Made by a program: the position numbers and the translations under genes
Part shown: in pieces, positions 8,706 through 17,034 of the stretch
How the letters are laid out: the number at the start of each line of letters is the position of its first letter
Numbering within the stretch: the stretch's first letter is position 1
Notes under the pieces: model-generated
Told to the model about the DNA's origin: nothing
The model's database searches: none
What the model saw: only the letters and a program-made list of their open reading frames with translations
DNA from: JAFGVL01 sp963662245
GTDB lineage: Bacteria; Bacteroidota; Bacteroidia; Bacteroidales; Paludibacteraceae
Direction of reading: 5' to 3'
Assembly (NCBI GenBank): GCA_963662245.2
Contig: CAXXVQ010000008.1
Span: 62,001-126,000, forward strand
DNA length: 64,000 bases

Positions 8706-9716
8706 ATGGCTGAATATAAATATGTAGCAAAAGATTTTAAAAGTGATCAATATGTTCGTTGGTGTCCTGGATGTGGAGACCATGGGGCATTAAACTCACT
8801 GCAAAAGGCCATGGCTGAGGTTGGTGTTGCACCGGATCAAACAGCTGTTATTTCGGGTATTGGATGTTCTTCTCGTTTGCCTTATTATATAAATTCATAT
8901 GGATTTCACACTATTCATGGTCGTGGAGCAGCAGTAGCAACAGGAGTGAAAGTTGCAAACCCAGAATTAACTGTATGGCAAATTACTGGTGATGGTGACT
9001 GTATGGCTATTGGTGGAAATCACTTTATACATAGTGTAAGAAGAAATATTGATTTAAATATCCTTTTGTTTAATAATCAAATTTATGGTTTAACAAAAGG
9101 TCAATATTCTCCAACAACTGTAAAAGGGTTATCGACTAAGAGTTCTCCATTTGGAACTGTAGAGCGTCCATTTATTCCAGGTGAGCTTACTTTAGGGTCG
9201 CAAGGAACATTCTTTGCTCGTTGTTTAGATGTAGATGGTAAGACATCAGTAGATGTAATGGTTGAAGCGGCTAAGCATAAAGGTGCATCTGTTGTTGAGG
9301 TTTTGGTAAACTGTGTAATCTTTAATGATGGTGCACATTCTTGGATTGCTTCAAAAGAAGATAGAACAGAAAGAACAATTGTGTTAAAGCATGGAGAGCC
9401 AATGTTATTTGGTAAGGATAATGAAAAAGGCTTAGTGTTGGATGGCTTTAGTCTTAAAGTTGTCAAATTAGGTGAAAATGGAATTACTGAAAAAGATATC
9501 CTTGTACATGATGCAAAATGTGAGAATTCTATAATTCACAATATGCTAATCAAAATGACAGGGCCTGATATGCCAATAGCAATGGGTGTTATTAGAGCAG
9601 TAGAAGAAGAGACATACGATTCAGCAGTACATAAGCAAATAGCAGATATTAAAGCTAAAAGTTCAGTAAAAACATTTGAAGACTTACTTGCAACTTGTGA
9701 AACTTGGGAAATGTAG
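8706..9716 (+). CDS. korB: 2-oxoacid:ferredoxin oxidoreductase, beta subunit
   Basis: 336 aa. It carries the Cys motif WCPGCGDHG near residue 20, the TPP-pyrophosphate motif GDGDCMAIGG near residue 98, and a C-terminal extension usual in the KorB/PorB family. It binds thiamine diphosphate and an Fe-S cluster and is the catalytic partner of KorA. The gene starts 3 nt after the korA stop. A good Shine-Dalgarno match (GGAGG at 8693-8697) lies 8 nt before its ATG inside the end of korA, uncommon for this phylum, where SD sequences are generally weak. Confidence 0.92.
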   Translation: MAEYKYVAKDFKSDQYVRWCPGCGDHGALNSLQKAMAEVGVAPDQTAVISGIGCSSRLPYYINSYGFHTIHGRGAAVATGVKVANPELTVWQITGDGDCMAIGGNHFIHSVRRNIDLNILLFNNQIYGLTKGQYSPTTVKGLSTKSSPFGTVERPFIPGELTLGSQGTFFARCLDVDGKTSVDVMVEAAKHKGASVVEVLVNCVIFNDGAHSWIASKEDRTERTIVLKHGEPMLFGKDNEKGLVLDGFSLKVVKLGENGITEKDILVHDAKCENSIIHNMLIKMTGPDMPIAMGVIRAVEEETYDSAVHKQIADIKAKSSVKTFEDLLATCETWEM

Positions 9717-9722
9717 AGCTAC

Positions 9723-9779
9723 AAAGCCTATAATAAAAAAGCCTTATTAATTTGATAAGGCTTTTTTATTATAGGCTTT
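9723..9779. terminator. Long bidirectional terminator between korB and the M48 gene
   Basis: A perfect 25-bp inverted repeat (9723-9747 and 9755-9779) with a 7-nt spacer. The core GCCTTAT/ATAAGGC is flanked by A and T tracts, so it works as an intrinsic terminator on both strands. The right arm contains the stop codon and the last three codons of the minus-strand M48 gene. Confidence 0.92.
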
Positions 9780-10866
9780 TAATCATGCCCCATATTGTTT
9801 CAAGTTCTTCATTGTTGTGGTATCTTTTAACTTGATCTTCAGTAATTCTTTTTTCTATATTCTCTATTCTGTGTTTGGTGTCTGGGTGAGAGCTTAGGAA
9901 TTCCGGAATATCAATCTCAATTTCTTGCTTTTCTTTGGCTTTTATAAGGCTATTGAATAACCAAACTATACCCTCTGGATTTACATGTTTTTTTTGTAAA
10001 AGTTCATATGCAAAATTGTCTGCTTCTGATTCTAATGTTCTGGAATATTGTAAAGATCTTATGTTTTCAGCATTGTCAATCATAACTCCGGACAAGCCAC
10101 TCACATCACCAATAATTAAGGATAAAACAATGTAATATGATAGATTCCTTGCCATAGACCTCAGTGAATGGCGGTAGTAAATATGTCCGTATTCATGAGC
10201 AAGAACTCCGGCAAATTCTTCATGATTTTTCATCTGATCAAGTAGCTCGCTAAAAACAACTATGTGTCCACCCGGCATGGCAAAAGCATTTATTTGCTTA
10301 CTGTTAACAACGGTTATTTGAACATTGTAATCACTGTTTACATTCAATGCCTTAAAGTATTTGTTTGCCAGTTCAGTTTTTGAGCTGTCAATATCAAAAG
10401 GAATCATGTTTTGATTGTAAATACTCTCACCAAGGTCTTCTTCGAGTGAGATTGGGATTTGATTTGCAAGATGATCAGCAGCCTCAGGAACAACAAAGAA
10501 ATACATCAGTGCTCCAAATGTAGCTACTAGTAGAAATGATACTAGAATTGTTTTCCAAGTTTTCTTTTGAATAAGAGAAGTCGTTTTGTCTTTAAGTTTC
10601 TTGTTTGGATATTGTTTTTGGAATTCGTTGTAGAAGGTTTCATCAACATATAGCGTCTGAAATGGAAAGTCTCCATATGTAATCTGGAAACCAAATGAAA
10701 TACCAAACTTATCAGTGTTGATATTTTGTATATCCCAGTCAACTATTTTGCTCATGCCAAAATCATCTTTATAGATAATCTCGATGTGATTGCCTTTTAG
10801 ATAAACCTCAGCTTGGTAAAGCTTTGATGTTTTCCCGTTAGAATATTTAGCAGAATTTGCTTTCAT
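9769..10866 (-). CDS. M48 family metalloprotease with N-terminal membrane anchor
   Basis: 365 aa. A soluble N-terminal region (1-100), one transmembrane helix (about 105-126) and an M48 peptidase domain with zinc motif HEYGH at 224-228 and third ligand E281 in the ESEAD motif. The topology suggests the protease domain acts in the periplasm, like BepA/LoiP-type quality-control proteases; this is inference. It lies 12 nt downstream of the DUF898 gene on the same strand, a pairing that recurs in other bacteria, so the two probably act together at the membrane. Confidence 0.88.
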   Translation of the reverse strand: MKANSAKYSNGKTSKLYQAEVYLKGNHIEIIYKDDFGMSKIVDWDIQNINTDKFGISFGFQITYGDFPFQTLYVDETFYNEFQKQYPNKKLKDKTTSLIQKKTWKTILVSFLLVATFGALMYFFVVPEAADHLANQIPISLEEDLGESIYNQNMIPFDIDSSKTELANKYFKALNVNSDYNVQITVVNSKQINAFAMPGGHIVVFSELLDQMKNHEEFAGVLAHEYGHIYYRHSLRSMARNLSYYIVLSLIIGDVSGLSGVMIDNAENIRSLQYSRTLESEADNFAYELLQKKHVNPEGIVWLFNSLIKAKEKQEIEIDIPEFLSSHPDTKHRIENIEKRITEDQVKRYHNNEELETIWGMIKSL

Positions 10867-10878
10867 AATAAGTTATAT

Positions 10879-12009
10879 TTAGAAGAATATTCCTCCTAAA
10901 TCCATAATGTCTGAAAGTTCCTCTCCAGTGGCATCAGTATAGGCCTTCTCAGTTTGATTAATTTTGTCTAGATTAATGTTTTCAGGGATAATAATGTTTC
11001 TGGCAATAAATCTTGCTGTTCTGCAATAAGTCCATGAATATGCTATGCCAAGTGTAAATAACAGTAATAAAATATTACCAACCTCAAGCTTGAATACTTG
11101 ACCTGCAGTTATAGAAGATTTAACTTTATGTTCTTCCTCATTATGTTTAAGGTGAAGATTTTCAATTAAGAAATTATAAAGATTCTTTTTGTACCAGAAA
11201 TAGTAGACCCCAAAGGTAATTGATACTAAGAATCCGTTACCGAAATAAATTCCAAACAGGTTGCTGGTTTTTCCTTTATAGTTAAGTTTTAAACTCCCAA
11301 GTCGAAGATTTCCATAAGTAATAGAGTATATATTATTTTTGTAATATGCTGTTAGATAAATCATTAACAGCATTAGAGGCAGTGAGAATGATGAAACTAG
11401 GATTGGTGCAAAACTAAATTCCATTCCATTTGCTTTCTGAAGATACTCAGAAGTAAATATTATAATTATAAATAGAATATAAGTGCTAAATAATAAATAG
11501 TATGCGCCTAAGAAGCTTTTAATAAATTTTCTTTTTTCGGCTTCAAATCCACACAAAATACCTCTCCAAGTAGAGCGTGCAGCTCTGTATCTAAAAGTGC
11601 CAAAAATAGCATACGCAGAAAAAATAGGTATGCCTACGAGAGTTAGAAGAAGCATTGTGGCAATAAATATTCCAATAAACAATTCATCTTGACCATGGGT
11701 TCTAAGAAGGAAATTAGATGTGATGTATAGGGCGTAAAATCCAGCCATAATTAGGATTGCTTTGATGTATCCTCTGAAAATTTCTTTTCCGGTACCAAGA
11801 AAGTCAAACTCACTTTCTTTCATCAAGGTGTTTTGGTATAAATATTTGAGCTTTTTTGCTTTCGCCCAAGGATAATAAAGGCCAAGTGTAATGATTGTTA
11901 GTAAGGCGTTTACTAAATCGATTGCAAATAGCTCAGAGCCTTTACCAATGAATTTTACTGTATTATTTCTTTCGATAGTTTCAGATGTAGAAGTAATTTG
12001 TTGTTCCAT
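10879..12009 (-). CDS. DUF898 (YjgN-like) integral membrane protein
   Basis: 376 aa from ATG 12009. Several strongly hydrophobic helices, and an internally repeated pattern in which a Phe/Gly-rich stretch (FIGKGSELF, FDFLGTGKEI, GSLKLNYKG) precedes membrane helices and YPWAKAKK / YYFWYKKN / YSWTYCRT motifs. This repeat is typical of DUF898. Function is unknown in the family. The frame extends to 12147, but that would overlap tRNA-Phe; the Met at 12009 follows a -7-like element (TATTTTTG on the minus strand, plus-strand 12034-12041). It is the first gene of a two-gene unit with the M48 protease. Confidence 0.85.
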   Translation of the reverse strand: MEQQITSTSETIERNNTVKFIGKGSELFAIDLVNALLTIITLGLYYPWAKAKKLKYLYQNTLMKESEFDFLGTGKEIFRGYIKAILIMAGFYALYITSNFLLRTHGQDELFIGIFIATMLLLTLVGIPIFSAYAIFGTFRYRAARSTWRGILCGFEAEKRKFIKSFLGAYYLLFSTYILFIIIIFTSEYLQKANGMEFSFAPILVSSFSLPLMLLMIYLTAYYKNNIYSITYGNLRLGSLKLNYKGKTSNLFGIYFGNGFLVSITFGVYYFWYKKNLYNFLIENLHLKHNEEEHKVKSSITAGQVFKLEVGNILLLLFTLGIAYSWTYCRTARFIARNIIIPENINLDKINQTEKAYTDATGEELSDIMDLGGIFF

Positions 12010-12091
12010 AAACGGTCTTTTTATGTTTGCCAACAAAAATAAGAAATCAATGGATAGGATATCGATTTTGGAAAAATATTTTGCAAAAGTG

Positions 12092-12121
12092 TTGTTGGAA
12101 TGAAATATTTCTCTACCTTTG
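12092..12121 (+). promoter_or_regulatory. Promoter of tRNA-Phe
   Basis: TTG at 12092-12094 and TACCTTTG at 12114-12121 are 19 bp apart, a near-ideal Bacteroidota promoter ending 18 bp before the tRNA. Confidence 0.8.
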
Positions 12122-12139
12122 CAACCGCAAATGAGAAAT

Positions 12140-12212
12140 GGTGCCATAGCTCAGTTGGTAGAGCAATGGACTGAAAATCCATGTGTCCCTAGTTCGATTC
12201 TTGGTGGCACCA
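12140..12212 (+). tRNA. tRNA-Phe (GAA)
   Basis: Full cloverleaf: acceptor GGTGCCA / TGGCACC, D arm with AGCTCAGTTGGTAGAGC, anticodon loop CTGAAAA with GAA at 12173-12175, T arm with TTCGATT (one T-T mismatch in the stem). The 3' CCA is not encoded. It stands alone, with its own promoter and terminator. Confidence 0.96.
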
Positions 12213-12215
12213 CAG

Positions 12216-12254
12216 AAAAAGAGAAAGCTTTGAAAAAGGTTTTCTCTTTTTTGT
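12216..12254 (+). terminator. Terminator after tRNA-Phe
   Basis: AAAAAGAGAAA (12216-12226) pairs with TTTTCTCTTTT, then T residues. The central part of the stem is imperfect. Confidence 0.75.
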
Positions 12255-12340
12255 TTTTATAATACAATATTAATATTCTGACTATTGTTAAGTAGGTTCT
12301 TTTTTTATAATTTTCCAGACCTAAATTTATAAGATTTGTA

Positions 12341-15103
12341 ATGAAAAGAATATTAATATCTCTTCCCTTTTTTATAATCAGTGTTTTTGCTTTTTCTCAA
12401 AATTTTGGAGGTTTCTCAAATCGGATTGAATGGAGACAGATTCAAACTCCTTCTACCCGAATCATCTTTCCTGTAGGTGCAGAAATACAAGCTCAAAAAG
12501 TGGCAAATCAGATTGAGTATCTAAGGTTAATAAAAAGTTCTTCTCAAGATTTTTCTATTCGTCCTGTTGATATCGTTTTGAATAATGAGGGAGTTGCTTC
12601 AAATGGCTATGTTTCTTCAATGCCTTATCATTCAATGCTTTACCTTACGCCACCTCAGGATGCTAACCTGTTAGGAAGTCAAGATTGGTTGATGGGTTTA
12701 ACCACACATGAGTATCAGCATATTTGGCAATACAATCAGATGCGAGGTTATCCGGGCTCATTTTTTTATGGCTTAATGGGAGATAAAGGTTGGGGTGGAT
12801 ACATTCACCTAATGTTTCCTGATTGGTATTTTGAAGGAGATGCAGTGCTGAATGAAACTGCATTGTCTTCTGCTGGTAGAGGTCGATTACCATATTTTTC
12901 AGTAACTTCTAAAGCTCAAACATTAGATAGTATTAGTTTTTCTTACGCAAAGGTGAGGAATGGGTCATACAAAGATTTGTTACCGGATTATTATGAGTAT
13001 GGTTACCAAATGTTAGCCTATGGTCAGAAGAAATTTGGAAAAGAAGGGTGGTTGCGTGTTGTGAAAAATGCTTCTAACATGAAAGGTTTATTTTATCCAT
13101 TTTCTTATTCATTGAAAAAAGAATGTGGTTTAAATGTTGAATCCTTTTATGATTCTATGAAAGTAGATTATAAGCGCTATTTGGATGAATTTGAACAGTC
13201 GAGATCTGTTTCTCAGTCACAATCTATTGTTTCAGTAGCAAAAACTCCAGCATTTTACTATCATTCTCAATTTGTGTCGGATAGTACGCTTTTAGTAATG
13301 AAAAGTTCGTATAAAGATGTTTTGGCGATATATAAACTGAACCTTAATACGGGAGAAGAGAAAAAAATCGTAGATGTTGGTTATTTGGATGCTCCATATT
13401 TTACTTATGCTAATGGGTATATTGTTTGGGCTGAGTCTAAAACAGATTCTCGTTGGTATAATAAAGAATATTCTGTATTGAAGAAATATGATATACGAAC
13501 AGGGTCGATTGAGGATCTGACTTATCAAACAAGACTCTTTTCTCCATCTTTTTCTAAAGATGCATCACAGCTTTTAGTTGTAGAAATAGATAAGAGCTCG
13601 CATACAACTGTAGAGCTTTTTGACTTAAGTACTCGCAAGTTAAATACATTTTATGGGATGCAAAGTTTCTGTGATTCAGTCTATGTTTCAACTCCGGTTT
13701 TTACGGGGAAAAAGAATGACTTTGTATTTGTTGGAAAGTTAAAAAGTCGTTTGGCTCTATTTGAGTATAATTCAACTCTGGATAGTGTTATGCAGCTAAC
13801 TGAGTATTCTGCTAATGTAATTACCAGTCCGTTAGTTAAAGGAGATAAAGTTTATTACTCGGCATCATATGGGCAGCATGATGATATCTACTGTGTAAAT
13901 AGAACATCGAGAGAGATTTCGCGAGTGAGTTCGTCCCGAGTTGGGGCTTATTTTCCTAGTATCTCTGATTCTGTGTTGGTTTATTCTAATGCTGTTAGCT
14001 CTGGGTTTGATTTGCAAAAGCTAGGTTTAGATACAATTAAACAAGTTGCAGTTCTTCCTGCAGAGCCTGTAGATCAAGATTATTATTGTAAAGAAGTCTT
14101 TGAAAATGCAGAGGATATTTCAGACTCAATTCCTCAGAATGAATTTCTGGTAACTGATTTTGATAAAGCAGGAAATGCGATAAATATACATAGTTGGGGC
14201 CCGACCTTAAGTTCTAATGAATATATGGGAGTAGAATTGTATTCAGATAATGTGTTGAATAATTTTTCAGCATTAGCGGGGTATTATTATGACATAAGTG
14301 AAGAGTTGCCATATCTTCAAACTGTGATGACATATGCCGGATGGTATCCTTTGTTTTATGGAGGTTATTTATATTCTGATGGTGGTACTTTTAGTATTAG
14401 TCAATCTAAAATTGGTTTAGGTTTGCCTTTTGATTTTTCTAATGCTCGATTCCAAAAAAGCATTGCGATTCAGGGAGGTTATTTGGGTATGAGGTATTCA
14501 GATGCAGATGGGAATTGGTATTTTGGGGGTCTAGAGGGAACTTTGGCTGTTTCTATTTATAAAAAAATGGCATATCAACAAGTTGCGCCCAATCTTGGTT
14601 TTTCGTTGCAGTTCTTGGCAAAACACGGAACCTTGGCAGATGCGTATGAGGTGGATGAAAACTTATTATTGTCTGAATTGTATTTGCCAGGTTTATTTAA
14701 AACACACGCAATTTCTGTTGAGTATGCTGCTAAAAATCAAACATTTGACGGCTTCTTCTTTGATGGGATGAATTATGTGCGAGGATATAACAGGCCATCC
14801 TTTGCTTTTAAAACTTATAATATGGAGGCTATTGGTTATAAAATGCCACTTTGTTATCCTGATTTTGGTGTAAATGGGTTCTTCTTTTTGAAAAGAATTC
14901 GTATGAATGCGTTTTGGGATTTTGGACAAGCTAAGGATTTTTATAATCAAAAAACGAATTATGCATCCTTTGGTGGAGAATTTTATTTTGACATCAACTG
15001 GTTTAATCAATATGAAGTGCCGGTTTTTGTTCGGTGCTCATTTTTAAATCAGCCATATACAGGTGTTCAATGGGAGTTTGGATCTGCGGTTATTAGTTTC
15101 TAA
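12341..15103 (+). CDS. Secreted/outer-membrane gluzincin-type metalloprotease with propeller-like and barrel-like regions
   Basis: 920 aa. A cleavable signal peptide (residues 1-19, ending before QNFGG) is followed by a region with a zinc motif HEYQH at 123-127 and a downstream WYFEGDA (E165), the gluzincin arrangement HExxH...(W)xxEGxA. Residues ~240-600 show repeated WD/TolB-like strands (SDSTLLVMKSS, SPSFSKDASQLLV, YYSASYGQHDDIY), suggesting a beta-propeller. The last ~300 residues alternate aromatic and polar residues and end in VISF, as in an outer-membrane beta-barrel. I recognise no named family. It is probably an envelope peptidase of unknown substrate. It is flanked by tRNA-Phe and the rimP operon, so context is uninformative. 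Confidence 0.7.
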   Translation: MKRILISLPFFIISVFAFSQNFGGFSNRIEWRQIQTPSTRIIFPVGAEIQAQKVANQIEYLRLIKSSSQDFSIRPVDIVLNNEGVASNGYVSSMPYHSMLYLTPPQDANLLGSQDWLMGLTTHEYQHIWQYNQMRGYPGSFFYGLMGDKGWGGYIHLMFPDWYFEGDAVLNETALSSAGRGRLPYFSVTSKAQTLDSISFSYAKVRNGSYKDLLPDYYEYGYQMLAYGQKKFGKEGWLRVVKNASNMKGLFYPFSYSLKKECGLNVESFYDSMKVDYKRYLDEFEQSRSVSQSQSIVSVAKTPAFYYHSQFVSDSTLLVMKSSYKDVLAIYKLNLNTGEEKKIVDVGYLDAPYFTYANGYIVWAESKTDSRWYNKEYSVLKKYDIRTGSIEDLTYQTRLFSPSFSKDASQLLVVEIDKSSHTTVELFDLSTRKLNTFYGMQSFCDSVYVSTPVFTGKKNDFVFVGKLKSRLALFEYNSTLDSVMQLTEYSANVITSPLVKGDKVYYSASYGQHDDIYCVNRTSREISRVSSSRVGAYFPSISDSVLVYSNAVSSGFDLQKLGLDTIKQVAVLPAEPVDQDYYCKEVFENAEDISDSIPQNEFLVTDFDKAGNAINIHSWGPTLSSNEYMGVELYSDNVLNNFSALAGYYYDISEELPYLQTVMTYAGWYPLFYGGYLYSDGGTFSISQSKIGLGLPFDFSNARFQKSIAIQGGYLGMRYSDADGNWYFGGLEGTLAVSIYKKMAYQQVAPNLGFSLQFLAKHGTLADAYEVDENLLLSELYLPGLFKTHAISVEYAAKNQTFDGFFFDGMNYVRGYNRPSFAFKTYNMEAIGYKMPLCYPDFGVNGFFFLKRIRMNAFWDFGQAKDFYNQKTNYASFGGEFYFDINWFNQYEVPVFVRCSFLNQPYTGVQWEFGSAVISF

Positions 15104-15151
15104 AAATATAATATAAAGCCACTTATCTATTGGCTAAAGTGTTTGATAAGT

Positions 15152-15181
15152 TTGGAAATCAAAATATTATTAATACATTTG
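15152..15181 (+). promoter_or_regulatory. Promoter of the rimP-nusA-infB operon
   Basis: TTTG ending at 15154 and TACATTTG at 15174-15181, 19 bp apart. Predicted transcription start near 15188, giving a leader of about 58 nt that contains a strong hairpin. Confidence 0.78.
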
Positions 15182-15199
15182 CACCGAAATTGATTCACG

Positions 15200-15230
15200 A
15201 GAGGGGGACAGAAAGTCCCCCTCTTTGTTG
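15200..15230 (+). promoter_or_regulatory. Hairpin in the rimP leader (possible attenuator)
   Basis: A perfect GC-rich 10-bp stem (15200-15209 with 15215-15224) and an AGAAA loop, followed by TTGTTG. It lies between the promoter and the rimP start, so it is transcribed at the very 5' end of the operon mRNA. It may be a NusA-responsive attenuator or an mRNA-stability element; the T-run is too short to call a strong terminator. Confidence 0.6.
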
Positions 15231-15245
15231 AATAATATCTTGAAT

Positions 15246-15713
15246 ATGTTAGATAAAGAGCTTGTAATTCAGGCGGTTGAGGGTAAACTGCAAGGCACAG
15301 ATTATTTTATTGTAGATGTAAAAGTTACACCGGACAATAATGTGACTGTTGAAATTGATAATATTGAAGGCGTAGATATCGACTTCTGCGTAAGCCTAAA
15401 TAAGCATATTGAATCAATATTCGATAGAGAAGTTGAGGACTATGCTCTTGAAGTTGGTTCTGCCGGTTTAACGCAGCCTTTCAAAGTGCTTAAACAATAT
15501 CAAAAAAATATTGATAATGAGGTGGAAGTCCTTTCAAAAGATGGACGAAAAATAATTGGTTTTTTGAAGTCTGCAGATGAATCTGAATTCGTTGTTGAAA
15601 TAGAGAAGCAAGTAAAACCTGAAGGAGCAAAGCGAAAAGTTACAGTGATTGAAGATGTCACATTTACATATGATCAAGTAAAATATACAAAATACATTAT
15701 CAGATTTAAATAA
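15246..15713 (+). CDS. rimP: Ribosome maturation factor RimP
   Basis: 155 aa from ATG 15246; a TTG at 15225 in the same frame overlaps the end of the leader hairpin and is less likely. It has the two-domain RimP pattern: an N-terminal alpha/beta domain (about 10-75, with VTVEIDNIEGVDIDFC and DYALEVGSAGL) and a C-terminal SH3-like barrel (about 80-155). RimP assists late 30S subunit maturation. First gene of rimP-nusA-infB; nusA starts 2 nt after its stop. Confidence 0.93.
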   Translation: MLDKELVIQAVEGKLQGTDYFIVDVKVTPDNNVTVEIDNIEGVDIDFCVSLNKHIESIFDREVEDYALEVGSAGLTQPFKVLKQYQKNIDNEVEVLSKDGRKIIGFLKSADESEFVVEIEKQVKPEGAKRKVTVIEDVTFTYDQVKYTKYIIRFK

Positions 15714-15715
15714 CC

Positions 15716-16966
15716 ATGAGCAAGACAGAAAGCATCAATTTGATTGATACATTTTCAGAGTTTAAAGAGCTGAAAAATATTGACAGAACCACAATGGTTA
15801 GTGTGTTGGAAGAGTCATTCCGCAGCGTGATTGTCAAAATGTTTGGTAGCGATGAAAATTATGATGTTATTATCAATCCCGATAAAGGTGACTTCGAGAT
15901 TTGGCGAAATCGCGAGGTGGTTGCTGATGCAGATTTGGAAGATTCAAATCTACAGATTTCACTAACTGAAGCAAAAAAAATTGATTCAGATTATGAATTG
16001 GGAGAAGAAGTAACAGATGCTGTTGACATTATTAAATTTGGTCGCCGTGCTGTTTTGACTTTGCGTCAAACATTGGCTTCGAAAATCCTTGAATTACAAA
16101 AGGATAGCCTTTATGCTAAGTATAGTGAAATGGTTGGTCAGATTGTAAGTGGAGAAGTTTATCAGGTATGGAAAAAAGAAATTTTATTGCTTGATGATGA
16201 AGGAAACGAAATGTTACTTCCTAAAACTGAGCAAATTCCATCTGATTTTTATCGTAAAGGAGAAACTGTTCGTGCGGTAGTTGCTCAGGTTGACAATAAA
16301 AATAATAATCCTAAAATTATGCTTTCTCGTACTTCTCCGGTATTCTTACAGCGTTTGTTTGAATTAGAGGTGCCTGAAATTAATGAAGGATTAATTACCA
16401 TAAAGAGAATTGCTCGTATTCCGGGTGAAAGAGCAAAAGTTGCTGTAGAATCATACGATGATCGTATTGATCCTGTTGGTGCTTGTGTGGGTATGAAAGG
16501 TGCTCGTATTCATGGAATTGTTCGCGAACTTCGCAACGAGAATATTGATGTTATCAACTTTACTCCAAACTTAAATTTGTTTATTGCAAGAGCATTAAGC
16601 CCGGCAACAATATCTTCTATTCGTATTAATGAAGAAACTAAAAAGGCAGAAGTTTACTTGAAGCCAGAAGAAGTTTCTCAAGCAATTGGTAAAGGTGGTT
16701 CAAATATTAAGTTAGCAAGTATGTTAACTGACTTTGTAATTGATGTTTATCGTGAGCTTGATGAGCAAGATGAAGAGGATATCTACTTAGATGAATTCTC
16801 TGATGAAATCGATTCTTGGGTAATTGAAGCTTTAAAAGCAATTGGTTGCGATACTGCGAAAAGCGTATTAGCTATCACTCGTGGAGATCTAATTAAGCGT
16901 ACAGATCTTGAGGAAGAGACAATTGATGATGTTCTTTCTGTCTTAAAAGCTGAGTTTGAAGACTAG
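15716..16966 (+). CDS. nusA: Transcription termination/antitermination factor NusA
   Basis: 416 aa. N-terminal RNA-polymerase-binding domain (1-125), S1 domain (about 130-200, VSGEVYQVWKKEILLL), KH1 and KH2 (about 210-345, with GACVGMKGARIHGI and QAIGKGGSNIKLA), and a short helix-hairpin-helix-like acidic tail. It modulates pausing, termination and rRNA antitermination. Placed between rimP and infB in the conserved order; its own binding to the operon leader hairpin is a plausible feedback route but is not shown here. Confidence 0.96.
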   Translation: MSKTESINLIDTFSEFKELKNIDRTTMVSVLEESFRSVIVKMFGSDENYDVIINPDKGDFEIWRNREVVADADLEDSNLQISLTEAKKIDSDYELGEEVTDAVDIIKFGRRAVLTLRQTLASKILELQKDSLYAKYSEMVGQIVSGEVYQVWKKEILLLDDEGNEMLLPKTEQIPSDFYRKGETVRAVVAQVDNKNNNPKIMLSRTSPVFLQRLFELEVPEINEGLITIKRIARIPGERAKVAVESYDDRIDPVGACVGMKGARIHGIVRELRNENIDVINFTPNLNLFIARALSPATISSIRINEETKKAEVYLKPEEVSQAIGKGGSNIKLASMLTDFVIDVYRELDEQDEEDIYLDEFSDEIDSWVIEALKAIGCDTAKSVLAITRGDLIKRTDLEEETIDDVLSVLKAEFED

Positions 16967-17034
16967 AATTTGAGTAACCTTTCCTTGAGCAACCGTTGAA
17001 TTTTTCTTTTAAAAAAACAGTATAAAAACTAGAT

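Noticed and set aside
12010..12147. N-terminal extension of the DUF898 protein back to 12147
   Set aside because: It overlaps tRNA-Phe; ATG 12009 sits after a -7 element and gives a normal start.
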